DNA of 37,791 bases from Marivita sp. XM-24bin2 (GTDB lineage Bacteria; Pseudomonadota; Alphaproteobacteria; Rhodobacterales; Rhodobacteraceae). The position numbers were made by a program, and so were the translations under genes. The stretch is from assembly GCA_003149565.1 (NCBI GenBank), contig QCWH01000039.1, forward strand, positions 1 through 37,791, written 5' to 3'. A model generated the notes under the pieces. It made no database searches. It was not told where the DNA came from and was given only the letters and a program-made list of their open reading frames with translations. Positions 24,469 to 32,408 of this stretch are shown here, in pieces; the first letter of the stretch is position 1; each line of letters begins with the position of its first letter.

Positions 24469-24861
24469 TCAACCGATAAAGCGGTGCAGCACATAGGCTG
24501 CGGCAACAATGTGGATCAAAGTGATCACAACCGAGAGGCCGTGCAATAAGCCGAAGCGGCGTTTGTTTCCGTTATCGGTGGCGGCATTGATCGCGGGCAT
24601 CAGGATTTGGCGGGTTGGGATCGTCGTCAGCGCGATGGCGGCCATGATCGCGGCGCCTAGCGGGTCGGTCATCACGAGGAACACAGCTGACAGCCCTGCC
24701 CCGGCGATCACGAAGAGATAGAAATGCGGAAAGGCGCGGCGGATAGTCGGGCCGGCGGTCTCGGCGGGCAAGGCTGTAAAGAGGAAGGCCGCAAAGCCGA
24801 AGGAGTAGAGCACCATTCCCCCGAAGAGGAGCGCGGTCGAGAGCAAGGCAAGGGTTGTCAT
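24469..24861 (-). CDS. DUF4149-type membrane protein
   Basis: A 130-aa integral membrane protein with four helices (about 4-27, 46-66, 70-86, 105-127) and conserved-looking FGGMVLYSFGFAAFLF and FPHFYLF segments typical of DUF4149/TMEM205-like proteins. Function unknown. It begins 1 nt after the UbiG-like stop (TGACATG), so it is the last gene of a four-gene operon. Confidence 0.8.
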   Translation of the reverse strand: MTTLALLSTALLFGGMVLYSFGFAAFLFTALPAETAGPTIRRAFPHFYLFVIAGAGLSAVFLVMTDPLGAAIMAAIALTTIPTRQILMPAINAATDNGNKRRFGLLHGLSVVITLIHIVAAAYVLHRFIG

Positions 24862-24862
24862 G

Positions 24863-25585
24863 TCAGGCTCCTGTCTGGCCGTTTTTTCGGGCGGTGCCCA
24901 TGTAGATGATCATCGTTCCGGGCACGCGGCCGAAGGTGAAATCGCCCCGGCCGTTGACCCCGCGCGGGCCGAGGCCGACCATCTTGCCAGTGGTAAATCC
25001 GGCATGGTCCAGTTCGGCGCGCAACTCGGCGGGTTTGATGAACATGTCAGGGTCATGGGTGCCCTTGGGCAAGAGCTTGAGCACGTCCTCGGCCATGGTG
25101 ATCGTGGCCAGACGGGCGATGGGATTGCGGTTGATCGTGTCGAAGAGGAACATGCCACCGGGGCGCAGAACGCGGGCCACTTCGGAGATGACTTTAGGCA
25201 GGCTCTGTACGTGCTCCAGCACGTCGACACAGACCACGGCGTCAAAGCTTGCATCGGCATAGGGCAGCGCCTCGCCGACGCCGACGTCGTAGCGGATGGA
25301 CCGCCCTTCCAGTGCGGCATGGGCAAGCGCTGCTGCGATGGCCTCTGCCGCGGGGTCGATGCCCGTGACGCGGGCGCCGAGATCGTCGATAGCCTCGGCC
25401 ATAAATCCACCCGCACAGCCAAGGTCGAGCACGTCTTTGCCCTGCCAGTCGAACTTGCGGTCGAACCAACTGAGCCGCCCCGGCACCATGTTCTTGAGCG
25501 TGCGGACCCAGCGAATGTCGTCAGACCACCAGCGCTCGGCGACATCGTCGTAGATCTCAAGGTTGTTGCGCCGGGTTTGCGCCAT
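24863..25585 (-). CDS. UbiG-like SAM-dependent O-methyltransferase
   Basis: A 240-aa class I methyltransferase. SAM motif I VLDLGCAGGFMAEA (about 53-66), the acidic end of beta-2 GIDP, motif II-like VCVDVLEHV, and the UbiG-specific run WW near residue 20, LLPKGTHDPDMFIKP and TINRNP are present. UbiG methylates hydroxyl groups in ubiquinone synthesis. This may be the true UbiG or a paralogue, since its partners here are not quinone genes. The upstream membrane methyltransferase gene overlaps its start by 29 nt. Confidence 0.82.
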   Translation of the reverse strand: MAQTRRNNLEIYDDVAERWWSDDIRWVRTLKNMVPGRLSWFDRKFDWQGKDVLDLGCAGGFMAEAIDDLGARVTGIDPAAEAIAAALAHAALEGRSIRYDVGVGEALPYADASFDAVVCVDVLEHVQSLPKVISEVARVLRPGGMFLFDTINRNPIARLATITMAEDVLKLLPKGTHDPDMFIKPAELRAELDHAGFTTGKMVGLGPRGVNGRGDFTFGRVPGTMIIYMGTARKNGQTGA

Positions 25586-26396
25586 CTTTCGGCTCCTTGA
25601 TGTTCAGTTTCGGAAGGACATAGGGCACCCTGTCGCGATAGCGATCAAAGGCTGTGCCATAGCGTTGCTCGAACCGCCTTTCCTTGAGACGCGGGGCGAG
25701 CAGGCAATAGGCGGTGTAGCTGACCGCGAGAGCCATTTGGTCGGGCGTCCAGACCGGCACCGCCCATAGGGTCAACGCGAAGGCGACGTAGATCGGTTGG
25801 CGGATCAGGCGGAAGAGGCCCTGCGTTGGCATGCCGGGGAACACCGGCTTGATTTTGCCCAAGAGCGACATCCAGCCCAGCGCGCCGGATTGCACCTCGG
25901 CGCCGGCGTCGAAGCTGGCTTTGAGCAGCAGGAGCCATGTGGCGGCGTAGGCGATGCAGATCAAGACGAAGGCAGTGCCTTCAGCGCGGTACCAGATAAT
26001 GCCGCTGGGCGTCCAAAGCAGGAAGAGGGCGCTGAGTTGGAGCGACGCGATGATGGCGTAAGTGGTGGTGGCCAGCGTGCCGCCATGCGGACCGGGGACC
26101 AGGCGGGACACGATCTTTGTGCCGCGTTTGGACAACAGGAAGGAATGCAGCAGCGGGAATTGCAGGATGAGCACGGCATTGACGAGGATCGCCCAAGGCC
26201 ACGGGACGGTGCCGAAGCTTTCGCTCATGCCAAAGAACATGGCGACCATCATCGACAGGACGGCAATGGCAAAGATCACGTGGCAGAGCGCGCCCATGAT
26301 GAGCGCAAGCGCAATCCGACCCTTGCCCGGCGGTGGGGTTAGTGCGGCTTGGATCAAGGTGATCAGCCTTTGGATGCGGGGATCTTTCAGGGTCAT
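25557..26396 (-). CDS. Isoprenylcysteine/methanethiol methyltransferase-like membrane protein (NnrU/MddA type)
   Basis: A 279-aa membrane protein with about six helices. The C-terminal half carries the ICMT/PEMT SAM-binding pattern: RLIRQPIYVAFALTLW (the R-x-P-x-Y motif), then ERRFEQRYGTAFDRYRDRVPYVLP. NnrU-domain proteins of this size include MddA, which methylates methanethiol to dimethyl sulfide, as well as uncharacterised lipid or small-molecule methyltransferases. Start at 26396 overlaps the FAD-oxidoreductase stop as ATGA. Which thiol, lipid or acid it methylates cannot be told from sequence. Confidence 0.8.
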   Translation of the reverse strand: MTLKDPRIQRLITLIQAALTPPPGKGRIALALIMGALCHVIFAIAVLSMMVAMFFGMSESFGTVPWPWAILVNAVLILQFPLLHSFLLSKRGTKIVSRLVPGPHGGTLATTTYAIIASLQLSALFLLWTPSGIIWYRAEGTAFVLICIAYAATWLLLLKASFDAGAEVQSGALGWMSLLGKIKPVFPGMPTQGLFRLIRQPIYVAFALTLWAVPVWTPDQMALAVSYTAYCLLAPRLKERRFEQRYGTAFDRYRDRVPYVLPKLNIKEPKDGANPAQQP

Positions 26397-27316
26397 GCGC
26401 AGCGCAGGATGTCCTCTGCGATGGCGGTGCCGCTTTGCCAGGCGTGTTCGATATGAGGTCCGAGGCACCAGTCGCCACCGGCGTAGACCGTGCCGTCCGT
26501 TGAAGCGACGAAGGCTTGGCCCAGCGGTTCTTTAACCAGAGCATAGCGCCAGCGATGCGCAGTGGCGTATGCGACCTCTGTCGCGTCAAGTCCATGATGG
26601 GTAAGGAAGAGGTCGAGCATCAGCGTGGCGATTTCGTCCTTGCTCCGTTCCAGATGTGTGGCGCTCCAATCTGCGCTGGACTGCGCGACCCAGCAGTGTC
26701 GCGAAGGTCGGCCCGGTTTCGCGCTGTCCAGGGCGATCCATGCCAAGGCATCGGTCGGATTGGTCTGTGTGATCGGCGCATCCAGCGGGCGGTTGAGGGC
26801 AACCATCAAGGTCAGGCTCGGGGCGTAGGACACTTGATCGAGCGGTTCGGTCAGAGCGTGGCCCACCAGTCTGTCGGTCTGCGGCGCGGGTGCGGTGCAG
26901 ATCACGCGATCATATGTGCCAAGCGGCTGGTCAGCAGTCAGTTCCCAGCCAGCGTCGGTCTGGGTCACCGATGTGATTTCGGTTTGCTGATGCAGGTCAA
27001 GGTCTTGGGCCAGATATTTGGCGAGGGCCGTCATGCCCGGCGTGCCAACGGCATTTGCATTGCCGTCGCCCATATCCCATTGCGCGACATGGCCGCTGGC
27101 CTTTGCCTGTTCAAGCAAACTGCGGAATGCAGCATCTTCACACGGGATCATCTGCGCACCGTGATCGAACTGGAAACCGCCCTCGGCCCGGCGGGTTGCC
27201 ATCCGCCCGCCCAAACCCCTGCCCTTGTCAAAGACGGTCGGTGCAAAGCCGGCATTAGACAGCCGCGCAGCACAGGTGAGCCCGGCCATACCCGACCCGA
27301 TGATGGCGATTTTCAT
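26393..27316 (-). CDS. Renalase-like NAD(P)/FAD-dependent oxidoreductase
   Basis: A 307-aa flavoprotein with an N-terminal dinucleotide-binding motif IAIIGSGMAGLTCAARL (about 3-19), the second FAD signature KGRGLGGRMATRR (31-43), and a C-terminal FAD segment VYAGGDWCLGPHIEHAWQSG. Bacterial relatives are renalase-like oxidases of dihydropyridine-type NAD(P)H isomers or amine oxidase-like proteins. First gene of the run FAD enzyme, membrane methyltransferase, UbiG-like, DUF4149. Confidence 0.85.
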   Translation of the reverse strand: MKIAIIGSGMAGLTCAARLSNAGFAPTVFDKGRGLGGRMATRRAEGGFQFDHGAQMIPCEDAAFRSLLEQAKASGHVAQWDMGDGNANAVGTPGMTALAKYLAQDLDLHQQTEITSVTQTDAGWELTADQPLGTYDRVICTAPAPQTDRLVGHALTEPLDQVSYAPSLTLMVALNRPLDAPITQTNPTDALAWIALDSAKPGRPSRHCWVAQSSADWSATHLERSKDEIATLMLDLFLTHHGLDATEVAYATAHRWRYALVKEPLGQAFVASTDGTVYAGGDWCLGPHIEHAWQSGTAIAEDILRCA

Positions 27317-27450
27317 GTTGCTGTGCCTCGTCTAAGTTTCCTGTCGGGCGGTAGCTAAAACGAAGAGCGCGCCCGTCTAGGGGCGCGCTGTCGCAGTGGC
27401 CTTGCTTGAACGCGACCCAAACGCCTCAGCAGGTCGAACGGGCTACAGAC
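27317..27450. other. Spacer before the FAD-oxidoreductase operon
   Basis: A 134-bp gap downstream of the XRE-cupin gene and upstream of the FAD-oxidoreductase gene, both on the - strand. It should contain the promoter of the latter. No terminator hairpin with a T-run, RNA gene or clear operator is seen. Confidence 0.3.
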
Positions 27451-28077
27451 CTACCACGTGATCCGTATCGGCGACATGGCCCAGACCATCGTTGCCTCTT
27501 TGTCAGTCCGATTGCGAAACCTGTGCGAGATCATGGAGGGATAGGAAAAGCTGTCGCCTTCACGCAGGACAATGACTTCATCGCCCAAACGCAGTTCGAC
27601 CTCACCCGTCAGTACAATCGCATGCTGTTCACCCTCGAAGGAATAGCCTTCCAATGGTTCCGGCGGTGAGCCCGCACCGGGGCGGAACCGGGACAGGATC
27701 AGGTAGCATTGGCCCGAGAGGGTGCTCGATAACAATTCATCCTCGAACCCCAATTCCTCCGGCGTGCGTGTGTACATGCCTGATAAGGCCCGGCGGTTTT
27801 CAGCGCGCACAACATGTTTGCGCTCAAGCGGACCTTCGCCTGACTGTTTGGGAAAGAACCAATCCGGATCGACCGCAAGCGCTGCGCTGATTTCACGTAG
27901 CAGCTCGGCTGACACATTTGCCGAGCCAAGCTCGATCCGGCTTAGATACGCCGTTGAGCAGGACACTGCCTCGGAAAGCTCCTGCAAAGTGAGGCTACGC
28001 GCCTTGCGCACCTCCCGGATTTCGCTGCCAAGGCGCTGCGCGTCCGTTTCCTCGGAATCGATCGGATTTGTTTTCAT
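27451..28077 (-). CDS. XRE-family regulator with C-terminal cupin domain
   Basis: A 208-aa one-component regulator: helix-turn-helix of the lambda-repressor type (about residues 16-72; LTLQELSEAVSCSTAYLSRIE contains both helices) and a cupin effector domain (about 115-200; ends H-R-F-R-N...MVWAMSP). Such proteins usually repress a neighbouring catabolic operon until a small ligand binds the cupin. It is divergent from the LLM monooxygenase operon, and a perfect palindrome in between is a likely operator. Confidence 0.92.
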   Translation of the reverse strand: MKTNPIDSEETDAQRLGSEIREVRKARSLTLQELSEAVSCSTAYLSRIELGSANVSAELLREISAALAVDPDWFFPKQSGEGPLERKHVVRAENRRALSGMYTRTPEELGFEDELLSSTLSGQCYLILSRFRPGAGSPPEPLEGYSFEGEQHAIVLTGEVELRLGDEVIVLREGDSFSYPSMISHRFRNRTDKEATMVWAMSPIRITW

Positions 28078-28118
28078 GCCTCCGAGATAGAAGATTCTTG
28101 TTGATTTTCTACAAAAAA

Positions 28119-28133
28119 TTCAACTTAGTTGAA
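28119..28133. promoter_or_regulatory. Candidate operator palindrome for the XRE-cupin regulator
   Basis: TTCAAC-TTA-GTTGAA is a perfect 6-bp inverted repeat with a 3-nt centre in the 100-bp AT-rich gap between the regulator and the LLM operon. A further GTTGA half-site lies about 20 nt upstream near 28100. Size and position suit a dimeric HTH regulator controlling both directions. Confidence 0.6.
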
Positions 28134-28177
28134 AAAGTAATAAATTTTAAACCAATTTTCCAATCTGGGAGGCCACG

Positions 28178-29368
28178 ATGCGCTTTGATTTGATTGCCAA
28201 TTTCAGCCCAGGACAGACGATTCCCTGGACCAGAACGCTTGAAATGATCCTTGAACAATGTTCGCTGGCCGAGCAGGCCGGGTTCACAACCGCCTGGTTC
28301 ACCGAGCATCACTTTGCCCATAACGGTTACATGAACGCGCCGCCCAATCCGATCCAGATGGGCACGCATGTCGCGGCGCATTGCAAAAAACTGCGCGTCG
28401 GCACAGCGCCGATCATTCTGCCCGATTGGCACCCGCTGAGAGTGGCCGAAGATGCGGCAATGTTGGATAACATGACCCAAGGGCGGTTCGACTTCGGCGT
28501 TGCCAAGGGCATCAACGAACGCTCGACCATCCAGTTCAATCGTGAGGCCGACCGGCGCGACAACGCCAAGGTGATGCGGCTTTATCAGGAAAGCCTGGAG
28601 GTCATCCTGAAAGCCTGGACCAATGAGGCATTCACGCATCATGGCGAGTTCTACCAGTTCCCGGTTCCCGGCTGGAAAGAAACCAATCGCTTTTTCGACC
28701 CGCTTGATCCGCGCTATCACGCCGAAGACGGCGAATATAAAGCGATGTATGTGCATCCGCGCCCGTATTCCGATCCACATCCCCCTGTCTGGTTGATGTC
28801 CAACGCGCCACCCACGTTCAAACTGGCCGGCGAAAAAGGCTGGGGTGTGATTTCCATGTCCGCAGGGCCCAAGGCGACACGCGCATGTTGGGAGCCGTAC
28901 CGCGAGGCTTTGTCCAACCGTGAGGGACGCGATGTGAAAATAGGAGAAGGCGTCGGCGTCTGCACCGCCTTCTATGTCGGCGAAAGCATGGAAGACGCGA
29001 TCAACACGATCCGGGGACCAATCAATGCATATTACGAGTTCTTAGGAGGATCGCGTCCCAAGGGAGAATGGACCAAGCACGGTTATCTCGACATCGGCGA
29101 GGACATGACGCCTGAGGACGAGGGGATGGACTGGTTCGACTTCCTCAACAAGCGTGGGATCATCGTGGTGGGCGATGCGGCCTATGTGGCCGAACGGTTC
29201 GCAGAGAAGCAGGAGACCATTGGTCTTGATCACCTGATGCTGATGCAGCAATACACTGGCGTACCTTACAAGAAAATCCTGGCAAGCTGGGATCGTCTGT
29301 TCGAGCATGTCGTGCCACGCTTCGGCACGCAGTCCATCGCTGAAAAACGGGTGCTGGAACATGCTTGA
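28178..29368 (+). CDS. LLM-class flavin-dependent monooxygenase
   Basis: A 396-aa bacterial-luciferase-like TIM-barrel protein. Typical features: GFTTAWFTEHHF near residue 35, VGTAPIILPDWHPLRVAEDAAMLD, and QGRFDFGVAKG. Such enzymes use FMNH2 and O2 to oxygenate an organic substrate; a flavin reductase gene lies two genes downstream to supply FMNH2. SD GGGAGG precedes the ATG by a few bases. First gene of a five-gene operon whose members overlap; its end overlaps the GST start by 8 nt. Substrate unknown. Confidence 0.92.
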   Translation: MRFDLIANFSPGQTIPWTRTLEMILEQCSLAEQAGFTTAWFTEHHFAHNGYMNAPPNPIQMGTHVAAHCKKLRVGTAPIILPDWHPLRVAEDAAMLDNMTQGRFDFGVAKGINERSTIQFNREADRRDNAKVMRLYQESLEVILKAWTNEAFTHHGEFYQFPVPGWKETNRFFDPLDPRYHAEDGEYKAMYVHPRPYSDPHPPVWLMSNAPPTFKLAGEKGWGVISMSAGPKATRACWEPYREALSNREGRDVKIGEGVGVCTAFYVGESMEDAINTIRGPINAYYEFLGGSRPKGEWTKHGYLDIGEDMTPEDEGMDWFDFLNKRGIIVVGDAAYVAERFAEKQETIGLDHLMLMQQYTGVPYKKILASWDRLFEHVVPRFGTQSIAEKRVLEHA

Positions 29369-30038
29369 GATTTGGGGGCGCCCTTATTCATCAAACGTGA
29401 TCCCGGTAATCTGGACGGCGAACGAGCTTGGTCTGGACTACACGCTGCAGCTTGCCGGTGGCAGTTTCGGCAAGCTGGACACGGACGCCTACGCGAAAAT
29501 CAACCCGAACCGAATGATCCCAGCAATCAGGGATGTCGATTTTGCGCTGTGGGAAAGCCTCGCCATCGTGCGCTATCTGTGTGATCGCTATGGTGCCGGC
29601 ACACTAAGCCCATGCGACATTCAGACCCGAGCGATTGCAGATCAATGGATGGAGTGGTCAGCCAGCCGCGCCTTAATGCCGGTAATCTATCTTTTCTTTG
29701 CGACCGTTCGCACGCAGCCCAACCAGCGGGACCCGGCAAAGATCGCCAAGCTGCGGGACGAGGCGCACGAAGCTCTGACGATCCTCGATGCTCATCTCGC
29801 AGACAAAGCGTTTGTCTGCGGTGACATGTTCACAATGGGCGATATCCCACTGGGATGCGTGGCATATCGGTACTTTACCGTCGAGGTAGAGCGACCACCG
29901 CTGCCGAATGTCGAAGCGTGGTATCAGCGGCTGGCAGAGCGCGAAGCCTATAAGGATCACGTCATGCGCCATTTCGGAACCAACCCCGATGAATGGGCTG
30001 CGTTGGAGAAAGCCTGTGCAAGTGAGGGAGTGCTGTGA
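29361..30038 (+). CDS. Glutathione S-transferase family protein
   Basis: A 225-aa protein with thioredoxin-fold N-terminus (WGRPYSSNV with catalytic Ser candidates; NPNRMIPAI cis-Pro; WESLAIVRYL glutathione contact) and a theta-type helical C-terminal domain. In catabolic operons such enzymes isomerise or remove groups from glutathione-reactive intermediates. The ATG at 29361 lies 8 nt inside the LLM gene, and the next gene starts at its stop codon (TGATG). Confidence 0.88.
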   Translation: MLEIWGRPYSSNVIPVIWTANELGLDYTLQLAGGSFGKLDTDAYAKINPNRMIPAIRDVDFALWESLAIVRYLCDRYGAGTLSPCDIQTRAIADQWMEWSASRALMPVIYLFFATVRTQPNQRDPAKIAKLRDEAHEALTILDAHLADKAFVCGDMFTMGDIPLGCVAYRYFTVEVERPPLPNVEAWYQRLAEREAYKDHVMRHFGTNPDEWAALEKACASEGVL

Positions 30039-30520
30039 TGGATGTCCGTGATTATCGCCGTGCTTTGGGATCTTTCCCCACCGGCGTCACCATCGTGACC
30101 GCGTATGACATGGATCATCAGCCGTGGGGACTGACGGCCAATTCCTTTACGTCGGTTTCGTTGGAACCCGCGATCGTTTCGATCTGCATCGCCAAATCCG
30201 GGCGTGTCTTTCCGACGCTTTCAATGTCGGGGCATTTCGGAGTGAATATCCTGGCCGCCGCGCAACAGGATCTGGCGCTTCACTTTGCCAGCAATGTTGA
30301 AAACCGCTTTACGGATAAGGATTGGTCCGCCGGTCGGACCGCTCCTCTTTTGCCCGGGGCGGCGGCGCATCTCGATTGCGTCGTGCACGAGCGGGTCGAT
30401 GCAGGCGACCATGAAATCCTCTTGGGGCGGGTTGTCGACTACACACATACCCCCGTTCCCCCCCTCGTTTACTGCCGCGGCACGTTTTTCGCCGCACCAC
30501 AGCCGGAGGCTTTGCCATGA
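30038..30520 (+). CDS. Flavin reductase family protein
   Basis: A 160-aa FMN-binding split-barrel protein of the HpaC/flavin-reductase family: RRALGSFPTGVTIVTA, GLTANSFTSVSLEPAIVSICI and a GHFGVNIL segment are typical. It would reduce FMN with NAD(P)H for the LLM monooxygenase. ATG at 30038 is preferred over the GTG at 30035 because GGGAG upstream is then correctly spaced. Confidence 0.92.
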   Translation: MDVRDYRRALGSFPTGVTIVTAYDMDHQPWGLTANSFTSVSLEPAIVSICIAKSGRVFPTLSMSGHFGVNILAAAQQDLALHFASNVENRFTDKDWSAGRTAPLLPGAAAHLDCVVHERVDAGDHEILLGRVVDYTHTPVPPLVYCRGTFFAAPQPEALP

Positions 30521-31413
30521 GCGATCCCCTCACCTACCACACACGTTTCACTCCCGATGAGTTCGACGCGCAGTATAACCTGCGCGCGGGGCGCCCGGAT
30601 TACGAAGTGACCGTCATTCCCGGTTGGTCTGCTGACAGTGAAACCGCGCGTGCAACGTTGGAGTGCGCCCTCGACATCCGGTATGGCGAGGGCGAAAAAC
30701 AAAAGCTTGATGTTTTTCGGTGTGGCGATCCGTCAGCGCCAACGCTTGTCTATTTTCACGGCGGCTACTGGCAGCGTGGCGACAAATCCATCTACAGTTT
30801 CATCGCCCCACCGTTCGTCGAAGCCGGGATCAATGTGGTGGTTGTCGGCTATGACCTTTGTCCCAGCGTCACCATCACCCGCATCTCGGAAGAAGCGCGC
30901 GAGGCGATGGCCTATATTTGGCGCAATGCAAGGACTTTGGGCATAAATCGCGACCGGATCACCGTCATGGGCCATTCCGCGGGCGGACACATCACGCAGA
31001 TGATGATGGCCACAGATTGGCCCGCGTTTGGTGATGGACTGCCGGTCGATCTGATCAAGGCGGGCATCCCGGTGTCGCCGCTCAGCTATCTAGAACCTGT
31101 ACGCCTGACTGAAGCGCTGAATGCGGGCATCCGCATGGACCCGTCCGAGGCCGAGGCCGAAAGCCCAATGACACAGCACCCGCCTGTCACCAACGCCCCA
31201 CAGCTTGTTGTGGTCGGCGGGGCCGAAACAGACGAATTCCACCGACAGGCACGGATGTATGTAGATAAATACGCGTCTGAGGATCGGCCGATGGGTCTCT
31301 ATTTCGTGCCAGAGGTCGATCATTTCGACGAACTGAACGTGCTCGTGGACACAACCAGCTCGTTTTTCAAACACACCTGCGACATGCTTCAGGGAAAGGG
31401 ACCAAACGCATGA
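30517..31413 (+). CDS. Alpha/beta hydrolase (HGGYW, kynurenine-formamidase/HSL type)
   Basis: A 298-aa cytosolic hydrolase. Oxyanion-hole motif HGGYW at 81-85 and nucleophile Ser154 in GHSAGG; a late VDHFDEL supplies the probable catalytic His. The HGGYW form is found in kynurenine formamidases and carboxylesterases, so an amide or ester formed by the monooxygenase is a reasonable substrate. Starts in a 4-nt overlap with the flavin reductase. Confidence 0.88.
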   Translation: MSDPLTYHTRFTPDEFDAQYNLRAGRPDYEVTVIPGWSADSETARATLECALDIRYGEGEKQKLDVFRCGDPSAPTLVYFHGGYWQRGDKSIYSFIAPPFVEAGINVVVVGYDLCPSVTITRISEEAREAMAYIWRNARTLGINRDRITVMGHSAGGHITQMMMATDWPAFGDGLPVDLIKAGIPVSPLSYLEPVRLTEALNAGIRMDPSEAEAESPMTQHPPVTNAPQLVVVGGAETDEFHRQARMYVDKYASEDRPMGLYFVPEVDHFDELNVLVDTTSSFFKHTCDMLQGKGPNA

Positions 31414-31784
31414 CCACTCTCACCCGCAAGATCGTCGACTCGGTTGGCGACGCCTTCAATGCAAATGACATCGACGCTGTGATGAAACATTTTGCCGAGG
31501 ACGCGGTGTTTGATCACGCCGTCGGCCCTGATGAACACGGCATCCGTTTCGAAGGTGCACAAACCATTCGAGGCGTGTTTGACGGACTTTTCCAAAAGGT
31601 CGCAAATGTCCATTGGGAGACACTCGACTGTGCGATCGTCGGCAACAAGGCGTATTGCGAGTACCGCCGCACAGCAACGCACAAGGATGGCAAGAAGGAC
31701 GAGTTCCTCAGCGTCGATATCCTGACTTATCGTGGTGGTCTCATCGTGCACAAGGACACGTATTACAAGCAGCGGACTGCCTGA
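31410..31784 (+). CDS. NTF2-like / SnoaL-type protein
   Basis: A 124-aa protein with the cone-shaped NTF2-fold signature (FNANDIDAVMKHFAEDAVFDH, then a central ...G...IRGVF segment and a C-terminal LIVHKDTYY strand). Members are small isomerases, cyclases, hydrolases or ring-hydroxylase partners. Overlaps the hydrolase by 4 nt and ends the operon. Specific reaction unknown. Confidence 0.85.
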   Translation: MTTLTRKIVDSVGDAFNANDIDAVMKHFAEDAVFDHAVGPDEHGIRFEGAQTIRGVFDGLFQKVANVHWETLDCAIVGNKAYCEYRRTATHKDGKKDEFLSVDILTYRGGLIVHKDTYYKQRTA

Positions 31785-31846
31785 ACGAGCGCCAGACACC
31801 ACGAATGCCAACACAGGGTCATGTCCGACACAAGAGGCCGGGCATC

Positions 31847-32287
31847 TCAGGCCGGAATTTTCGCGACCAGCTCGACTGTGTTTCCGTCCGGATCAAAGGT
31901 GAACACGCCACGCCACCCGACCCAATCGAACGTCTCTACATTGTAGTTCAGACCCAGCTTTTCATACCACGCCATGACCGCCTCCTGCTCGTCCCAAGGC
32001 AGGCTGAGGGCAATGTGGTGCAACGATGACCCGGGTCCTGTCGCTGGTGGCGTCTGGCTCGCCCGGGTCCGCCCAGCGCCTTCGATATCGTGACGGAAAA
32101 GCGCGAGCACCGCTGTATGGCCGCCAAAGCCCTCGGCGATCTTGAAGAATACGATATTGCCGTTCTCGGGATCGTTCATCAGTTCAAGCCCGATGACATC
32201 ACGATAAAACGCTACCATTGCGTTCAGATCGACGCATCTGATGGCAATCTCTCCAAGGGCCCGTACGGCAAATCCTCTTTCAGACAT
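31847..32287 (-). CDS. VOC-family (glyoxalase/dioxygenase-like) protein
   Basis: A 146-aa protein with two beta-alpha-beta-beta-beta modules: IAIRCVDLNAMVAFYRDVIGLEL at the N-terminus, HHIALSLP in the middle (His a metal ligand candidate), and DPDGNTVELVAK at the end (Glu a metal ligand candidate). Could be a glyoxalase, ring-cleavage or epimerase-type enzyme. Start at 32287; the open frame beyond it is ignored. Convergent with the NTF2-like gene, 62 nt apart, with no terminator seen. Confidence 0.85.
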   Translation of the reverse strand: MSERGFAVRALGEIAIRCVDLNAMVAFYRDVIGLELMNDPENGNIVFFKIAEGFGGHTAVLALFRHDIEGAGRTRASQTPPATGPGSSLHHIALSLPWDEQEAVMAWYEKLGLNYNVETFDWVGWRGVFTFDPDGNTVELVAKIPA

Positions 32288-32408
32288 GACACATTCCTTA
32301 TTTGATCTTCCGCTGCAGTATACAGGGAAAACCAACCAGTGCGCGGCGGATCAGATGTAGCATTCCCACTGCGACCGGCTGCGCATGGAAATGGGCCTCC
32401 GCACGTCA

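Noticed and set aside
23227-24549. A 440-codon open frame on the + strand opposite the DEAD-box helicase
   Set aside because: Antisense to all helicase motifs; no independent evidence.
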